A stretch of 64,000 nucleotides of DNA. Origin: Pseudomonas viridiflava (GTDB lineage Bacteria; Pseudomonadota; Gammaproteobacteria; Pseudomonadales; Pseudomonadaceae). Position numbers and translations under genes: made by a program. The notes under the pieces were generated by a model. The model saw only the letters and a program-made list of their open reading frames with translations, ran no database searches and had not been told where the DNA came from. Each line of letters begins with the position of its first letter. Position 1 is the stretch's first letter. The stretch is from NCBI RefSeq assembly GCF_900582195.1, contig NZ_UTHA01000227.1:353452-417451 (forward strand), read 5' to 3'. This document shows, piece after piece, positions 52,865 through 61,169 of this stretch.

Positions 52865-53098
52865 AGCCCCTCACCCTAGCCCTCTCCCGGGGGGAGAGGG
52901 GACTGATTGGGGGATGCTCAAGAGGTATGCCGACCTGGGCGATCTTCGTGGAATCCAGAATCGGCTTCGGTTTGAGTCGAACTCAAAGTTGATCAGGCTT
53001 CCGAATCCATAATCAACTCGGTTTTTCAGGTCGATGTCTGACGCAAGACACCTCGGTCGGCCCCCTCTCCCTCCGGGAGAGGGCTGGGGTGAGGGTAG
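52865..53098. repeat. Composite repeat element, copy B (inverted relative to copy A)
   Basis: Bounded by CCCTCACCCTAGCCCTCTCC and GGGAGAGGGCTGGGGTGAGG. Inner parts GACTGATTGGGGGATGCT and CCGAATCCATAATC are reverse complements of copy A at 40494-40687. GCCTAAAA and TTTTAGGC lie just outside the two ends. Confidence 0.75.
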
Positions 53099-53109
53099 CT
53101 TTTAGGCTC

Positions 53110-54450
53110 TTAAAGTTGCACCACCGCGCCAGGCACCAGCGGCAATTCCAGACTCGCAACAAACCCGCCCTGCGGATGATTGGCCAACGTCAAACTCCCT
53201 CCATGCCGTTCCGCCGCCCGCCGCGCAATCGCCAGCCCCAAGCCATGCCCTGCCGCCGTCTGTCCCGGCGCCCGGTAAAACGGCTCACCCAATTGACTCA
53301 AATGTTCAGCCTGCACGCCCGGCCCATGGTCGCGCACGCTCACGATGATTTTTTCGCCCTGACGTGAGGCCTGCATTTCAATCGCCTGACCTTCCGGGTT
53401 GAAGCGCTGGGCATTGCGCAGCAGGTTATCGACGGCGCGCTCGATCATGGTCGGCCAGCCCTTCAGATTCAGCTGCGGTTCGGCATCAAGGCGCACGATC
53501 TGTTCGGGTGATGCAAGCTTTGCGTCTTTCTGCAGCGTGCCGAGCAAGGCATTCAGATCCACCTCTTCCGCACTGGCATTGTCAGCATCGACCCGCGCCA
53601 ATACCAGAATTTCACTGATCAACGCTTCCAGCCGATCGCATTCGCGGGTCAACCGTGGCCAGAGTTTTTCCCGTTCTTCAGGACTGGCCCGTTCCGCCAG
53701 CGCCAAGGCAATGCGCAACCGAGCCAGCGGTGAGCGAAGCTCGTGGGAGACGTCGCGCAGCAACTGTCTCTGACTGCCAATCAGGCTTTGCAAACGCGCA
53801 CCCATGCGATTGAAATCATTGGCCAGTACGCCGAACTCGTCGCGACGATTGGCCAGTTTCGCCAGGCTGTTTTGCTGATAAGTCGTCTGCCCCAGATCAT
53901 GCACCGCGCCACGCAAGCGGCTGAGCGGGCGGGTGATGGAAAAGGTCACCAGCAAACTGAACAGGGTCAGCACCACCAGCGCGATGCCCAGCGCACTCAA
54001 TGGCCAAAGCAGGCTTTCGCGGTGCCAGGAATCGAGTTCCGGGTGCGGGATGCGATAGATGAACAGGTAGGTGTCACCGGTTTTTTCGCTGGTGAACTCA
54101 TCGGTCAGACGCCGCCATGGCAGGCGCCGGTCATCGTTGTTCTGGCGAGCCTCAAAAGCGGCGGCGCGACGCGGGAAGGTGCCGCGAACCACCGGGTCGC
54201 CGGATTCATTGAGGACCTGAACGTCGATGTGATATTGGCGTTTGCGCTGTTCGAGGATGTCCTGAGCGGCTTCTTCGCCCTGGGCTTCGTAGGTTTGCGT
54301 CCATTCGCCGGCGAGGGTGTTGAGGCCCGGATGGCGGCTGAGGATCCACGCGTCCTGGTTGAGCATGTGCCCGAGCAGAATGGACAGCCCGGCCACCAGA
54401 GCGATGGCCAGCCAGAAGCTCGCGAGAATACGCCAGAACAATGAACGCAC
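53110..54450 (-). CDS. cpxA: Sensor histidine kinase CpxA-like
   Basis: A 446-residue membrane kinase: helix at residues 9-28, periplasmic sensor (about 30-160), second helix (about 160-182), HAMP, dimerisation helix with the phosphoacceptor in LLRDVSHELRSPLARL, and ATPase with N-box (NLLRNAQRFN), DHGPG and GLGLAIARR. It should phosphorylate the response regulator encoded at 55317. Kinase and regulator are separated by the Spy/CpxP-like gene, a terminator and a REP pair, so this gene probably has its own promoter. Synteny with PA3204-PA3206 supports the name. Confidence 0.85.
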   Translation of the reverse strand: MRSLFWRILASFWLAIALVAGLSILLGHMLNQDAWILSRHPGLNTLAGEWTQTYEAQGEEAAQDILEQRKRQYHIDVQVLNESGDPVVRGTFPRRAAAFEARQNNDDRRLPWRRLTDEFTSEKTGDTYLFIYRIPHPELDSWHRESLLWPLSALGIALVVLTLFSLLVTFSITRPLSRLRGAVHDLGQTTYQQNSLAKLANRRDEFGVLANDFNRMGARLQSLIGSQRQLLRDVSHELRSPLARLRIALALAERASPEEREKLWPRLTRECDRLEALISEILVLARVDADNASAEEVDLNALLGTLQKDAKLASPEQIVRLDAEPQLNLKGWPTMIERAVDNLLRNAQRFNPEGQAIEMQASRQGEKIIVSVRDHGPGVQAEHLSQLGEPFYRAPGQTAAGHGLGLAIARRAAERHGGSLTLANHPQGGFVASLELPLVPGAVVQL

Positions 54451-54480
54451 AGAAAATCCTCAGAACAATGCAAAAACCCA

Positions 54481-54569
54481 TGTGGGAGCGAGCTTGCTCG
54501 CGAAAGCGGTGTGTCAGTCAACATTTCTGCGTCTGATACACCGCATTCGCGAGCAAGCTCGCTCCCACA
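54481..54569. repeat. REP pair (inverted)
   Basis: Two arms about 40 bases apart, between cpxA and the Spy-like gene. Confidence 0.9.
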
Positions 54570-54580
54570 GTTGAACGGGT

Positions 54581-54615
54581 GAAAACAGGCCCGACGGGGT
54601 GAGCCGTCGGGCCTG
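54581..54615 (-). terminator. Rho-independent terminator after the Spy-like gene
   Basis: On the minus strand a perfect 12-base stem CAGGCCCGACGG/CCGTCGGGCCTG with a six-base loop is followed by TTTTC, 12 bases after the stop codon of the Spy-like gene. Confidence 0.85.
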
Positions 54616-54626
54616 GAGTTAGAACA

Positions 54627-55076
54627 TTATTGCGCCTTTTGCGCCTGTTGCGCTTTCCACGCCTTGAACTCGGCCCATTCGGCACGACGTTCGGCCTGTT
54701 TCTTCTGGATCTCGTCGAATTTCTTCTGTTGATCCGGTTTCAGCAGCGCCCGCACATCGGTTTCGGCTTTCTTGTGGTTGGCCGCCATCTCGTCCTTCAT
54801 GGCTTTCTGGTCAGCCGGCGAGAGTTTTTCCAGGTACTTGTCGACCACTTGCTTACGCTCGTGCATCTGCTCGCCCATGATCTTGCGGATCTGCTCGCGT
54901 TGTTCGCGGGACAGGTCGAGTTGGCTGTACGGACCTTTGCCGTGCATGCCGTGCATCTGACCGCCGTGGCGTGGGCCGTCGAGCGGGCCACCCATCGGGC
55001 CGCCGTCTTGTGGCATGGCCATGGCGACGGTTGGCAGAGCGGCAGCGAACATCAGAGCGATAAGAGTCTTGCGCAT
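54627..55076 (-). CDS. Spy/CpxP-like periplasmic stress protein
   Basis: A 149-residue protein with a signal peptide of about 20 residues (TLIALMFAAALPTVAMA), a Gly/Met/His-rich linker (GGPMGGPLDGPRHGGQMHGM) and a helical body with two LTxxQ-like motifs (LDLSREQREQIRKI and LSPADQKAMKDEM; LLKPDQQKKFDEI). Spy and CpxP proteins are periplasmic chaperones or inhibitors in envelope stress. The His/Met linker could bind copper or zinc. ATG at 55076 with AAGGAGA. It lies directly after cpxR and has a GTAAA-type box upstream. Confidence 0.87.
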   Translation of the reverse strand: MRKTLIALMFAAALPTVAMAMPQDGGPMGGPLDGPRHGGQMHGMHGKGPYSQLDLSREQREQIRKIMGEQMHERKQVVDKYLEKLSPADQKAMKDEMAANHKKAETDVRALLKPDQQKKFDEIQKKQAERRAEWAEFKAWKAQQAQKAQ

Positions 55077-55158
55077 GGTGTATCTCCTTGTCTCGTTCCC
55101 GGTACGTTCCGGATGAGTACAGATTACGGAGATCAAGGTCAGCGGCGGTCAGCACTGC

Positions 55159-55174
55159 GTAAAGCTTGGGTAAA
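55159..55174. promoter_or_regulatory. Candidate CpxR box
   Basis: GTAAA at 55159-55163 and again at 55170-55174 (six bases between), 83-98 bases upstream of the Spy-like gene. CpxR boxes are two GTAAA in direct repeat, normally with five bases between; the match is in the expected place for autoregulated Spy/CpxP genes. Confidence 0.55.
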
Positions 55175-55241
55175 GACGCTTTGTTGCAAGCCTTACACAT
55201 ATCCGGTGCAGGAGCTGCGGCATGCTGCGATCTTGAGGCTG

Positions 55242-55292
55242 TGGGACGCAGAGCGTCACTGGCTGCATTCCCACGCAGAGCGTGGGAACGAT
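55242..55292. repeat. Partial dispersed repeat, CGTTCCCACGC type
   Basis: Right half of the family seen at 15311 and 20632: GACGCAGAGCGTC then ATTCCCACGCAGAGCGTGGG. It lies just after the cpxR stop codon. Confidence 0.8.
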
Positions 55293-55316
55293 CGATCGCA
55301 GCGTGCCGCGCGCGGT

Positions 55317-55994
55317 TCAGAGGCTGTAGTAGTAACCGCGGCTGCGCAGGGCAACGATGCGCGGGCGGCCGTCGGGGTGCGGGCCGATCTTTTTGCGCAG
55401 GTTGCTGACGTGCATGTCGAGGCTGCGGTCGTACAGGGTCAGTTTGCGGCCGAGGGCGAGCTGCGCAAGCTCCTGTTTGTCCAGCGGCTCGCCGGGCTGC
55501 TTGAGAAGGGCTTCAAGCAGGCGGCTTTCGGAAACGGTGAGGGTCAGTTCTTTCTCATCGATGCTCACCACGCCGCGCACCGGACTGAAACTCAGGTCGC
55601 CCAGTTCAAGCTGCGTCGAGACGGCCGCCGGATGGCTGCGACGCAATACGGCGCGCAGGCGGGCGGTCAATTCGCGCGGGTCGCACGGTTTGGCCAGGTA
55701 ATCGTCGGCACCCAGCTCCAGGCCGAGGATGCGGTCCAGCGGCTCGCCACGGGCGGAGAGCATCAGCACCGGCAGATCGGCGTGGTCGTTGCGCAGTTGC
55801 TTGAGCAGTTCCAGACCGCTGCCGTCGGGCAGCATCACGTCCAGCACCACCGCCGCCGGGGCGGTTTCAGCCAGCGCCTTGCGGGCGCTCTGGCCATCGT
55901 GGCAGGCACGCACGTGGAAGCCTTCCTGGCTCAGCCAGCTACTCAGGAGTTCGCACAACTCCTGGTCATCATCAATCAGTAACAGCTCGCTCAT
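55317..55994 (-). CDS. cpxR: Response regulator CpxR-like
   Basis: A 225-residue OmpR/PhoB-type regulator. Receiver domain with acidic pocket D8-D9 and phosphoacceptor D52 in VVLDVMLPDGSG, K near 103 in YLAKPCDPRELTARL; C-terminal winged helix with LTVSESRLLEALLKQPGEPLDKQELAQLALGRKLTLYDRSLDMHVSNLRKKIG. It should act with the kinase at 53110. The coiled-coil protein gene starts upstream on the same strand. Confidence 0.88.
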   Translation of the reverse strand: MSELLLIDDDQELCELLSSWLSQEGFHVRACHDGQSARKALAETAPAAVVLDVMLPDGSGLELLKQLRNDHADLPVLMLSARGEPLDRILGLELGADDYLAKPCDPRELTARLRAVLRRSHPAAVSTQLELGDLSFSPVRGVVSIDEKELTLTVSESRLLEALLKQPGEPLDKQELAQLALGRKLTLYDRSLDMHVSNLRKKIGPHPDGRPRIVALRSRGYYYSL

Positions 55995-56001
55995 GACTCA
56001 C

Positions 56002-56412
56002 TCAATTTAGCCATTGCCGACGTTTTCGGCTTGCTCCACTGGCAAAGATACCGCAGAGCAGCGCCAATAGCGCTACTCCGGCGCCCGTGACGAACCACTG
56101 CTGCTGATCGGTCAACAGCCGCGGCAAGGGGCTGGCCTGGGCTTCCTTGAGTTGCAGCTTGAGACGCTGGTTCTCTTGGCGCAACCGGGCGAGCTGGGCG
56201 CTTTCACGGGTATTGTCGGCATTTTGCAGTTGTTTGCTCAGTTCTTCCCGCTGCTGTTCGCTGGCCTTGAGGCGCTGCTGCAACTCGGTGATCTGGCTGC
56301 CGGCGCTTAATGACAATGGCGTGGAGCTGCCGCCTTCGGTGGGTTCCTCACCATGGGCGGGTGCCATGATCGACAACGTGACCAACATCAGACACAACGG
56401 ACCCTTGCGCAT
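56002..56412 (-). CDS. Periplasmic coiled-coil protein with C-terminal membrane anchor
   Basis: A 136-residue protein. Signal peptide (KGPLCLMLVTLSIMAPAHG), a coiled coil at about residues 40-95 (QITELQQRLKASEQQREELSKQLQ, RLRQENQRLKLQLKEAQ), one membrane helix at about 107-128 (WFVTGAGVALLALLCGIFASG) and a basic tail KRRQW. This is the form of TIGR04211-type proteins, but the SH3 domain is missing. Function unknown. The ATG at 56412 is better than the longer start at 56604, which reads through a hairpin. Confidence 0.75.
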   Translation of the reverse strand: MRKGPLCLMLVTLSIMAPAHGEEPTEGGSSTPLSLSAGSQITELQQRLKASEQQREELSKQLQNADNTRESAQLARLRQENQRLKLQLKEAQASPLPRLLTDQQQWFVTGAGVALLALLCGIFASGASRKRRQWLN

Positions 56413-56484
56413 CGCGACACCTGTTTCCAAATGGATATTGGGCAGGTTGTCGGCAGGCAAACGAGAATAATGAGCGATTGAGAG

Positions 56485-56511
56485 CGCGATGAACCGAGAA
56501 GGTTCATCGCG
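56485..56511 (-). terminator. Hairpin after the YciI gene
   Basis: Perfect 11-base inverted repeat CGCGATGAACC/GGTTCATCGCG with a five-base loop, 12 bases after the YciI stop codon on its strand. The T run after it is weak, so termination may be partial. Confidence 0.6.
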
Positions 56512-56522
56512 AGGGGAAAGCG

Positions 56523-56822
56523 TTACGGCAGGACTTGCTTGAACGGCTTGACGAGCACATTGGCGTAGACGCCAGCGGCTATGTACGGGTCGGCGTCGGC
56601 CCACGCTTGCGCAGCGCTGAGGGAATCGAATTCGGCGACGATCAGGCTGCCGGTGAAACCCGCTGCGCCCGGATCATTGCTGTCGACGGCCGGGTGCGGG
56701 CCGGCCAGTACGATGCGGCCTTCGCCCTTGAGCGCTTGCAGGCGTTCCAGATGCGCAGGGCGCGCGGCCAGGCGTGCTTGCAGCGAGTTGGCGACGTCGG
56801 TGGCAATGATGGCGTAGAGCAT
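56523..56822 (-). CDS. YciI family protein
   Basis: A 99-residue ferredoxin-like fold protein with the YciI signature: MLYAIIATDVANSLQARLAARPAHLERLQAL, then GRIVLAGPHPAVD and GSLIVAEFDSLSAAQAWADADPYIAAGVY. The conserved His in RPAHLERL and D-P in DADPY mark the presumed active site. Two bases separate it from the yciB stop, so the genes form an operon, as in many gammaproteobacteria. Confidence 0.92.
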   Translation of the reverse strand: MLYAIIATDVANSLQARLAARPAHLERLQALKGEGRIVLAGPHPAVDSNDPGAAGFTGSLIVAEFDSLSAAQAWADADPYIAAGVYANVLVKPFKQVLP

Positions 56823-56823
56823 G

Positions 56824-57423
56824 TCAGTCCTCGGTTTTTGGTGTTGTTGTGGTATCGGCGTCGTGCAGGTGGCGCGACAGGTAAATGCCCTGTGCGACCA
56901 GGAACAGCACGGTCATGCCCAGGCTGCCGAACACCTTGAAGTCGACCCAAATGCTCTGGAAGGTGAAGGCGACGAACAGGTTGGCGGCTCCGCAGAACAG
57001 GAAAAAGGCGATCCAGGCGATGTTCAGGCGGGTCCAGACCGGATCCGGAAGGGTCAGCGCGTGGCCCATGATGCGTTTGATCAGCAGGCGATCACCGATG
57101 AAGTGGCTGCCGATGAAGGCGACGGCGAACAGCCAGTTGACCACAGGCGCTTTCCATTTGAGGAAAGTCTCGCTGTGGAAGGCCAGCGTCAGGCTGCCGA
57201 ACACCAGGCAGGCGATCAGGGTCAGCCATTGGCTCTTTTCCAGCTTGCGCTGTTTGATGAACAACGCGCCGTACACCACCAGGGAACTGATGATCAGCAT
57301 CGCCGTGGCGCTGTAAATACCGCCTACAGTCACTTCATGGCCAGCGATGTCGACGACCCGTGGATCAAGTTTGTAAACGATGAAGAACAGCAGAAGCGGG
57401 ATGAAATCGATGAATTGTTTCAC
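56824..57423 (-). CDS. yciB: Septation/intracellular transport membrane protein YciB
   Basis: A 199-residue protein with five to six membrane helices. The start VKQFIDFIPLLLFFIVYKL and YSATAMLIISSLVVYGALFIKQRKLEKSQWLTLIACLVFGSLTLAF, LKWKAPVVNWLFAVAFIGSHFIG identify YciB (also called IspZ or septation protein A), an inner-membrane protein tied to cell-envelope synthesis. I chose the GTG at 57423; the ATG at 57462 adds 13 residues not seen in the family. Upstream the divergent rnm gene starts 88 bases away. Confidence 0.9.
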   Translation of the reverse strand: MKQFIDFIPLLLFFIVYKLDPRVVDIAGHEVTVGGIYSATAMLIISSLVVYGALFIKQRKLEKSQWLTLIACLVFGSLTLAFHSETFLKWKAPVVNWLFAVAFIGSHFIGDRLLIKRIMGHALTLPDPVWTRLNIAWIAFFLFCGAANLFVAFTFQSIWVDFKVFGSLGMTVLFLVAQGIYLSRHLHDADTTTTPKTED

Positions 57424-57510
57424 AGTGAGAGCCAGAAGCTGGATGTGGCGGCATAATAACAAACATATGGGCGCGCGATAGCGCCAGCTGATTTGAGGTT
57501 ACAACTCCCC

Positions 57511-58374
57511 GTGAATGTTGATTTGCACTGCCATAGCACGGCCTCCGATGGCGCCCTGGCGCCTGCGGTTCTGGTTGCGCGTGCGTTCGAGAACGGCGTG
57601 CGAGTCCTGGCGTTGACCGACCACGACACCCTTGAAGGTCTCGCCGAAGCGCGCACTGCCGCGACCGAGTTGGGCATGCAACTGGTCAACGGCGTCGAAT
57701 TGTCCTGTACCTGGGGCGGCGCGACCATTCATGTGTTGGGCTACGGTTTTGATGTCAATGCGGCACCGTTGGTCGAGGCCATCGCCAAATTGCACGATGG
57801 CCGCTGGCTGCGGTCGGAAGAAATAAGCCGCAAGCTCGCCCTCAAAGGCATGCCCGGCGCCCTCGACGGCGCGCGGAAAATCCAGCAGGAACTGGGCGAC
57901 AGCGGCAACGCCCCGGCCCGTCCGCATTTCGCTGACTGGATGGTGCGTGAAGGTTTTGTAAAGGATCGCGCCGAGGCATTCCGCAAATGGCTCGGCGCCG
58001 GCAAGCTGGGTGACGTCAAGTTGCACTGGCCGACGCTGGAAGACACCGTTGGCACACTGCGCGCCGCCGGGGCCTGGGTCAGTCTGGCGCATCCTTGGCA
58101 TTACGATTTCACCCGCAGCAAGCGCCGAAAGCTGATTGCCGACTATATTCAAGCAGGCGGGCATGCAATCGAGGTGGTCAATGGCCATCAGCCTGCGGAA
58201 CAGGTGGGCAGCCTGGCAATCCTTGCCCGTGAGTTCGGTCTGCTGGTCAGCGCCGGCAGTGACTTCCATGGCCCTGGCGGCTGGTCCGAGATCGGCCAGT
58301 ACCGGCCGGTTCCCGAGGACCTTCCACCCCTGTGGTGTCGGTTCAAACATGACACAGATATTGCCGCCGTCTGA
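57511..58374 (+). CDS. rnm: PHP-domain 5'-3' exoribonuclease/3',5'-nucleotide phosphatase (YciV/Rnm)
   Basis: A 287-residue PHP-family enzyme. Trinuclear metal motifs: VDLHCHSTASDG, LTDHDT, VELSC, SLAHPWHYD and GSDFHG. In E. coli YciV trims 5' ends of rRNA and also acts on 3',5'-bisphosphonucleotides. GTG start at 57511 just before the first metal motif, with GAGG 13 bases upstream, slightly long. It heads the cluster rnm-yciO-scpA-scpB. Confidence 0.88.
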   Translation: MNVDLHCHSTASDGALAPAVLVARAFENGVRVLALTDHDTLEGLAEARTAATELGMQLVNGVELSCTWGGATIHVLGYGFDVNAAPLVEAIAKLHDGRWLRSEEISRKLALKGMPGALDGARKIQQELGDSGNAPARPHFADWMVREGFVKDRAEAFRKWLGAGKLGDVKLHWPTLEDTVGTLRAAGAWVSLAHPWHYDFTRSKRRKLIADYIQAGGHAIEVVNGHQPAEQVGSLAILAREFGLLVSAGSDFHGPGGWSEIGQYRPVPEDLPPLWCRFKHDTDIAAV

Positions 58375-58387
58375 ACAGGTAGAGAAT

Positions 58388-59017
58388 GTGAGTCAATTTT
58401 TCCAGATACATCCGGAAAACCCGCAAGCGCGCCTGATCAAACAGGCGGTCGAGATCATCCGCAAGGGCGGGGTGGTGATTTATCCCACGGACTCTTCCTA
58501 CGCCATCGGTTGCCAAATCGGCGATAAAACCGCGATCGAGCGCGTGCGTCGCCTGCGTCAGCTCGATGAAAAGCACAACTTCGCGCTGATCTGCAGCGAC
58601 CTGTCGCAACTGGGCAATTACGCCAAGATCGACACCGGCACCTTCCGCATTCTCAAGGCGCACCTGCCGGGGCCTTACACCTTTATTCTCAACGCCACCC
58701 GCGAAGTGCCGCGCCTGTTGCTGCACCCGAAGAAGCGCACCATCGGACTGCGCGTGCCGAGCCATCCGATTGCGCTGGCGCTGCTGGCCGAACTGGGCGA
58801 GCCGCTGATGAGCGTGACCCTGATCATGCCCGGCGATGAAGACCCGCTCAGCGATCCGTACGAAATGCGTCAATTGCTCGAACATCAGGTGGACCTGATC
58901 ATTGATGGCGGTTTCGGCGGCATCAAAGCTTCCACGGTGATCGATTTGACCGGCGACGATCCGGAAGTGGTCCGCGTCGGTTGCGGCGATCCGACGCCGT
59001 TCATGGTCGAGGCCTGA
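58388..59017 (+). CDS. yciO: YciO, Sua5/YrdC-family protein
   Basis: A 209-residue YrdC-fold protein. RLIKQAVEIIRKGGVVIYPTDSSYAIGCQ begins the nucleotide pocket, then KHNFALICSDLSQLGNYAKI, LPGPYTFILNATREVPRLLL, KKRTIGLRVPSHPIALALLAELGEPLMSVTL. Sua5 family members make threonylcarbamoyl-AMP for tRNA t6A; YciO is the paralogous branch with weak or no such role. GTG start at 58388 with AGGTAGAGA upstream; longer starts overlap rnm. Confidence 0.9.
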   Translation: MSQFFQIHPENPQARLIKQAVEIIRKGGVVIYPTDSSYAIGCQIGDKTAIERVRRLRQLDEKHNFALICSDLSQLGNYAKIDTGTFRILKAHLPGPYTFILNATREVPRLLLHPKKRTIGLRVPSHPIALALLAELGEPLMSVTLIMPGDEDPLSDPYEMRQLLEHQVDLIIDGGFGGIKASTVIDLTGDDPEVVRVGCGDPTPFMVEA

Positions 59018-59839
59018 ATGTCCGCAGTGGAAACCGTTGTCGATCCCCAGGCCGGCGCTCAGCAGGAACTGCCGTTTGCCATGGTCTATGGCCAGGCGGT
59101 CATGGAAATGCCGCTGGACCTGTACATCCCGCCGGATGCCCTGGAAGTCTTTCTTGAAGCCTTCGAAGGCCCGCTCGACCTGCTGCTGTACCTGATCCGC
59201 AAACAGAACATCAACATCCTCGACATCCCCGTGGCGGAAATCACCCGTCAGTACATGGGCTACGTCGAGTTGATGCAGTCGGTGCGCCTGGAACTCGCTG
59301 CCGAGTATCTGGTGATGGCCGCGATGCTCGCCGAGATCAAGTCGCGCATGCTTCTGCCGCGTGCCGAAACCGTCGAAGACGAAGAAGACGATCCGCGCGC
59401 CGAACTGATCCGCCGCTTGCAGGAATACGAGCGTTTCAAGGCTGCTGCTGAAGGCATCGACGGCTTGAGCCGCGTCGGCCGCGATGTCATCGTGCCCAAG
59501 CTCGATGCCCCGGAAGCCCGCGCGCGCAAGCTGTTGCCGGATGTCGCGCTGGAAGAGATTTTGATGTGCATGGCTGAAGTGCTACGCCGTGGCGATATGT
59601 TTGAAAGCCACCAAGTCAGCCGCGAGGCATTGTCCACCCGTGAGCGCATGAGCGATGTGCTGGAACGGCTCAAGGGCGGCGGTTTTGTGCCGTTCGTCGA
59701 GCTGTTCACTGCTGAAGAAGGCAGGCTGGGTGTGGTGGTGACCTTTATGGCGATCCTTGAACTGGTCAAGGAATCCTTGGTCGAGCTGGTGCAGAATGAG
59801 CCGTTCGCCGCGATCCACGTGCGAGCCCGAGCCGAATAA
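59018..59839 (+). CDS. scpA: Segregation and condensation protein A
   Basis: A 273-residue kleisin. LEVFLEAFEGPLDLLLYLIRKQNINILDIPVAEITRQYM and RLELAAEYLVMAAMLAEIKSRMLLP are the N-terminal SMC-binding helices; the C-terminal winged helix ends the protein. It bridges the SMC heads in the condensin complex that compacts and separates chromosomes. The ATG at 59018 directly follows the yciO stop, with GAGG five bases upstream; the N-terminal 28 residues are longer than usual and an internal ATG at 59102 is possible. Confidence 0.94.
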   Translation: MSAVETVVDPQAGAQQELPFAMVYGQAVMEMPLDLYIPPDALEVFLEAFEGPLDLLLYLIRKQNINILDIPVAEITRQYMGYVELMQSVRLELAAEYLVMAAMLAEIKSRMLLPRAETVEDEEDDPRAELIRRLQEYERFKAAAEGIDGLSRVGRDVIVPKLDAPEARARKLLPDVALEEILMCMAEVLRRGDMFESHQVSREALSTRERMSDVLERLKGGGFVPFVELFTAEEGRLGVVVTFMAILELVKESLVELVQNEPFAAIHVRARAE

Positions 59840-59850
59840 CGAGTCGAAAC

Positions 59851-60819
59851 ATGAACCTGACTGAACCCCGCGAGCTGGCACCCCTGCTTGAAGCCTTTCT
59901 GTTGGCCTCGGGAAAGCCGCAATCCCTTGAGCGTCTTTTTGAACTGTTTGAAGAGGGCGAACGCCCCGAGCCTGCAGTTTTCAAGAAAGCCCTGACCCTG
60001 CTCGGCAAGTCCTGCGAGGGCCGTGCTTTCGAACTCAAGGAAGTCTCGTCGGGCTATCGCTTGCAGATCCGCGAGAAGTTTTCGCCGTGGGTTGGCCGTC
60101 TCTGGGAAGAACGCCCGCAGCGTTACTCCCGCGCTCTGCTCGAAACCATTGCGCTGATCGCTTACCGCCAACCGATCACCCGCGGCGAGATCGAAGACGT
60201 GCGGGGCGTGGCGGTGAACAGCAACATCGTCAAAACCTTGCTGGAACGGGAGTGGATCCGTGTCGTCGGTTACCGCGATGTGCCGGGCAAGCCGGCGATG
60301 TTTGCCACCACTAAAGGTTTTCTCGATCACTTCAACCTGAAGAACCTCGAAGATCTGCCGCCATTGGCCGAGCTGCGCGAAATGGAAACCGACCCGGTCC
60401 TCGATTTCGACGACGCGCCGGTGCCGCAAGGCTTGCAGGAGCTGGCCGACGCCAGTGCCGAGCCGGAGGAAGAGAAGGAAGAAACCAGCTTCCATACCTT
60501 GCTGCTGGAACTGGACAGCATGGAAGAGGGGATCAAGACCGACTTCGACGATTTGCTGCGGGATGCGGTGGATGGTGAGGCGCCGATGACTGAGCCTGAA
60601 ACGGTCGTGGAAACCGTCATCGAAGTTGAACTTGAAACCGAGCCAGAAGCCGAACCGGAAGAGGACATTCTCGGCGTCGCCGAAGCCCGGGAAAAGCTCT
60701 TGGCCGCCGTCGCCGCGCTCGAACAACCCGCGCCAGAGCCGGAGCTAAGCGAAGAAGAAGCCGAAGCCCGCGCCCTGGCCGAAGCCATCGAAGCCGAACG
60801 CCGCGAGTTCGAAGACTGA
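59851..60819 (+). CDS. scpB: Segregation and condensation protein B
   Basis: A 322-residue ScpB. Two winged helices occupy residues 1-190: PLLEAFLLASGKPQSLERLFELFE and RYSRALLETIALIAYRQPITRGEIEDVRGVAVNSNIVKTLLEREWIRVVGYRDVPGKPAMFATT. The remaining 130 residues are an acidic Glu-rich tail, longer than in many bacteria but usual in pseudomonads. It binds ScpA in the condensin complex and starts 11 bases after scpA. Confidence 0.94.
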   Translation: MNLTEPRELAPLLEAFLLASGKPQSLERLFELFEEGERPEPAVFKKALTLLGKSCEGRAFELKEVSSGYRLQIREKFSPWVGRLWEERPQRYSRALLETIALIAYRQPITRGEIEDVRGVAVNSNIVKTLLEREWIRVVGYRDVPGKPAMFATTKGFLDHFNLKNLEDLPPLAELREMETDPVLDFDDAPVPQGLQELADASAEPEEEKEETSFHTLLLELDSMEEGIKTDFDDLLRDAVDGEAPMTEPETVVETVIEVELETEPEAEPEEDILGVAEAREKLLAAVAALEQPAPEPELSEEEAEARALAEAIEAERREFED

Positions 60820-60846
60820 CCGAAATCCGGGGAACAATGAGGCACC

Positions 60847-60950
60847 TGTGGGAGCGAGCTTGCTCGCGAAAGGGGAGTGTCATTCAAAGATGATGCGTCT
60901 GACATGCCGCCTTCGCGAGCAAGTCGAATCGTCGCACCGCCGCTCCCACA
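60847..60950. repeat. REP pair with a disrupted right arm
   Basis: Left arm normal (TGTGGGAGCGAGCTTGCTCG). The right arm reads TTCGCGAGCAAG, then an extra TCGAATCGTCGCACCGC, then CGCTCCCACA, so about 16 bases are added in the arm. Confidence 0.82.
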
Positions 60951-60977
60951 GGGTTTAGCGTAAGCCAGGAATATCAG

Positions 60978-61169
60978 ATGAGTTCCACCAAAGACCCGTG
61001 CATCAGCCTCTGCAAATTCACCGACGACATCTGCCTCGGCTGCGGCCGCAGCAAGCGCGAAATCAAAGCCTGGAAAAAACTCGACAAGGACGACAAGCGC
61101 ACCGTACTGGCCGAAGCCGCCCTGCGCCTGATCAAACTCGGTGGCGCCGGTCGGCGGAAAAAGAAATAA
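60978..61169 (+). CDS. DUF1289 cysteine-cluster protein
   Basis: A 63-residue basic protein with the DUF1289 cysteine pattern PCISLCKFTDDICLGCGRSKREI (CxxxC...CxxC), likely a zinc or iron-sulfur site, followed by a helix rich in Lys/Arg. Function unknown. It lies between scpB and rluB on the same strand, separated from scpB by a REP pair. Confidence 0.92.
   Translation: MSSTKDPCISLCKFTDDICLGCGRSKREIKAWKKLDKDDKRTVLAEAALRLIKLGGAGRRKKK

Noticed and set aside
59260..60726. 488-codon minus-strand frame opposite scpA and scpB
   Set aside because: Covers two well-recognised genes and encodes a low-complexity product.
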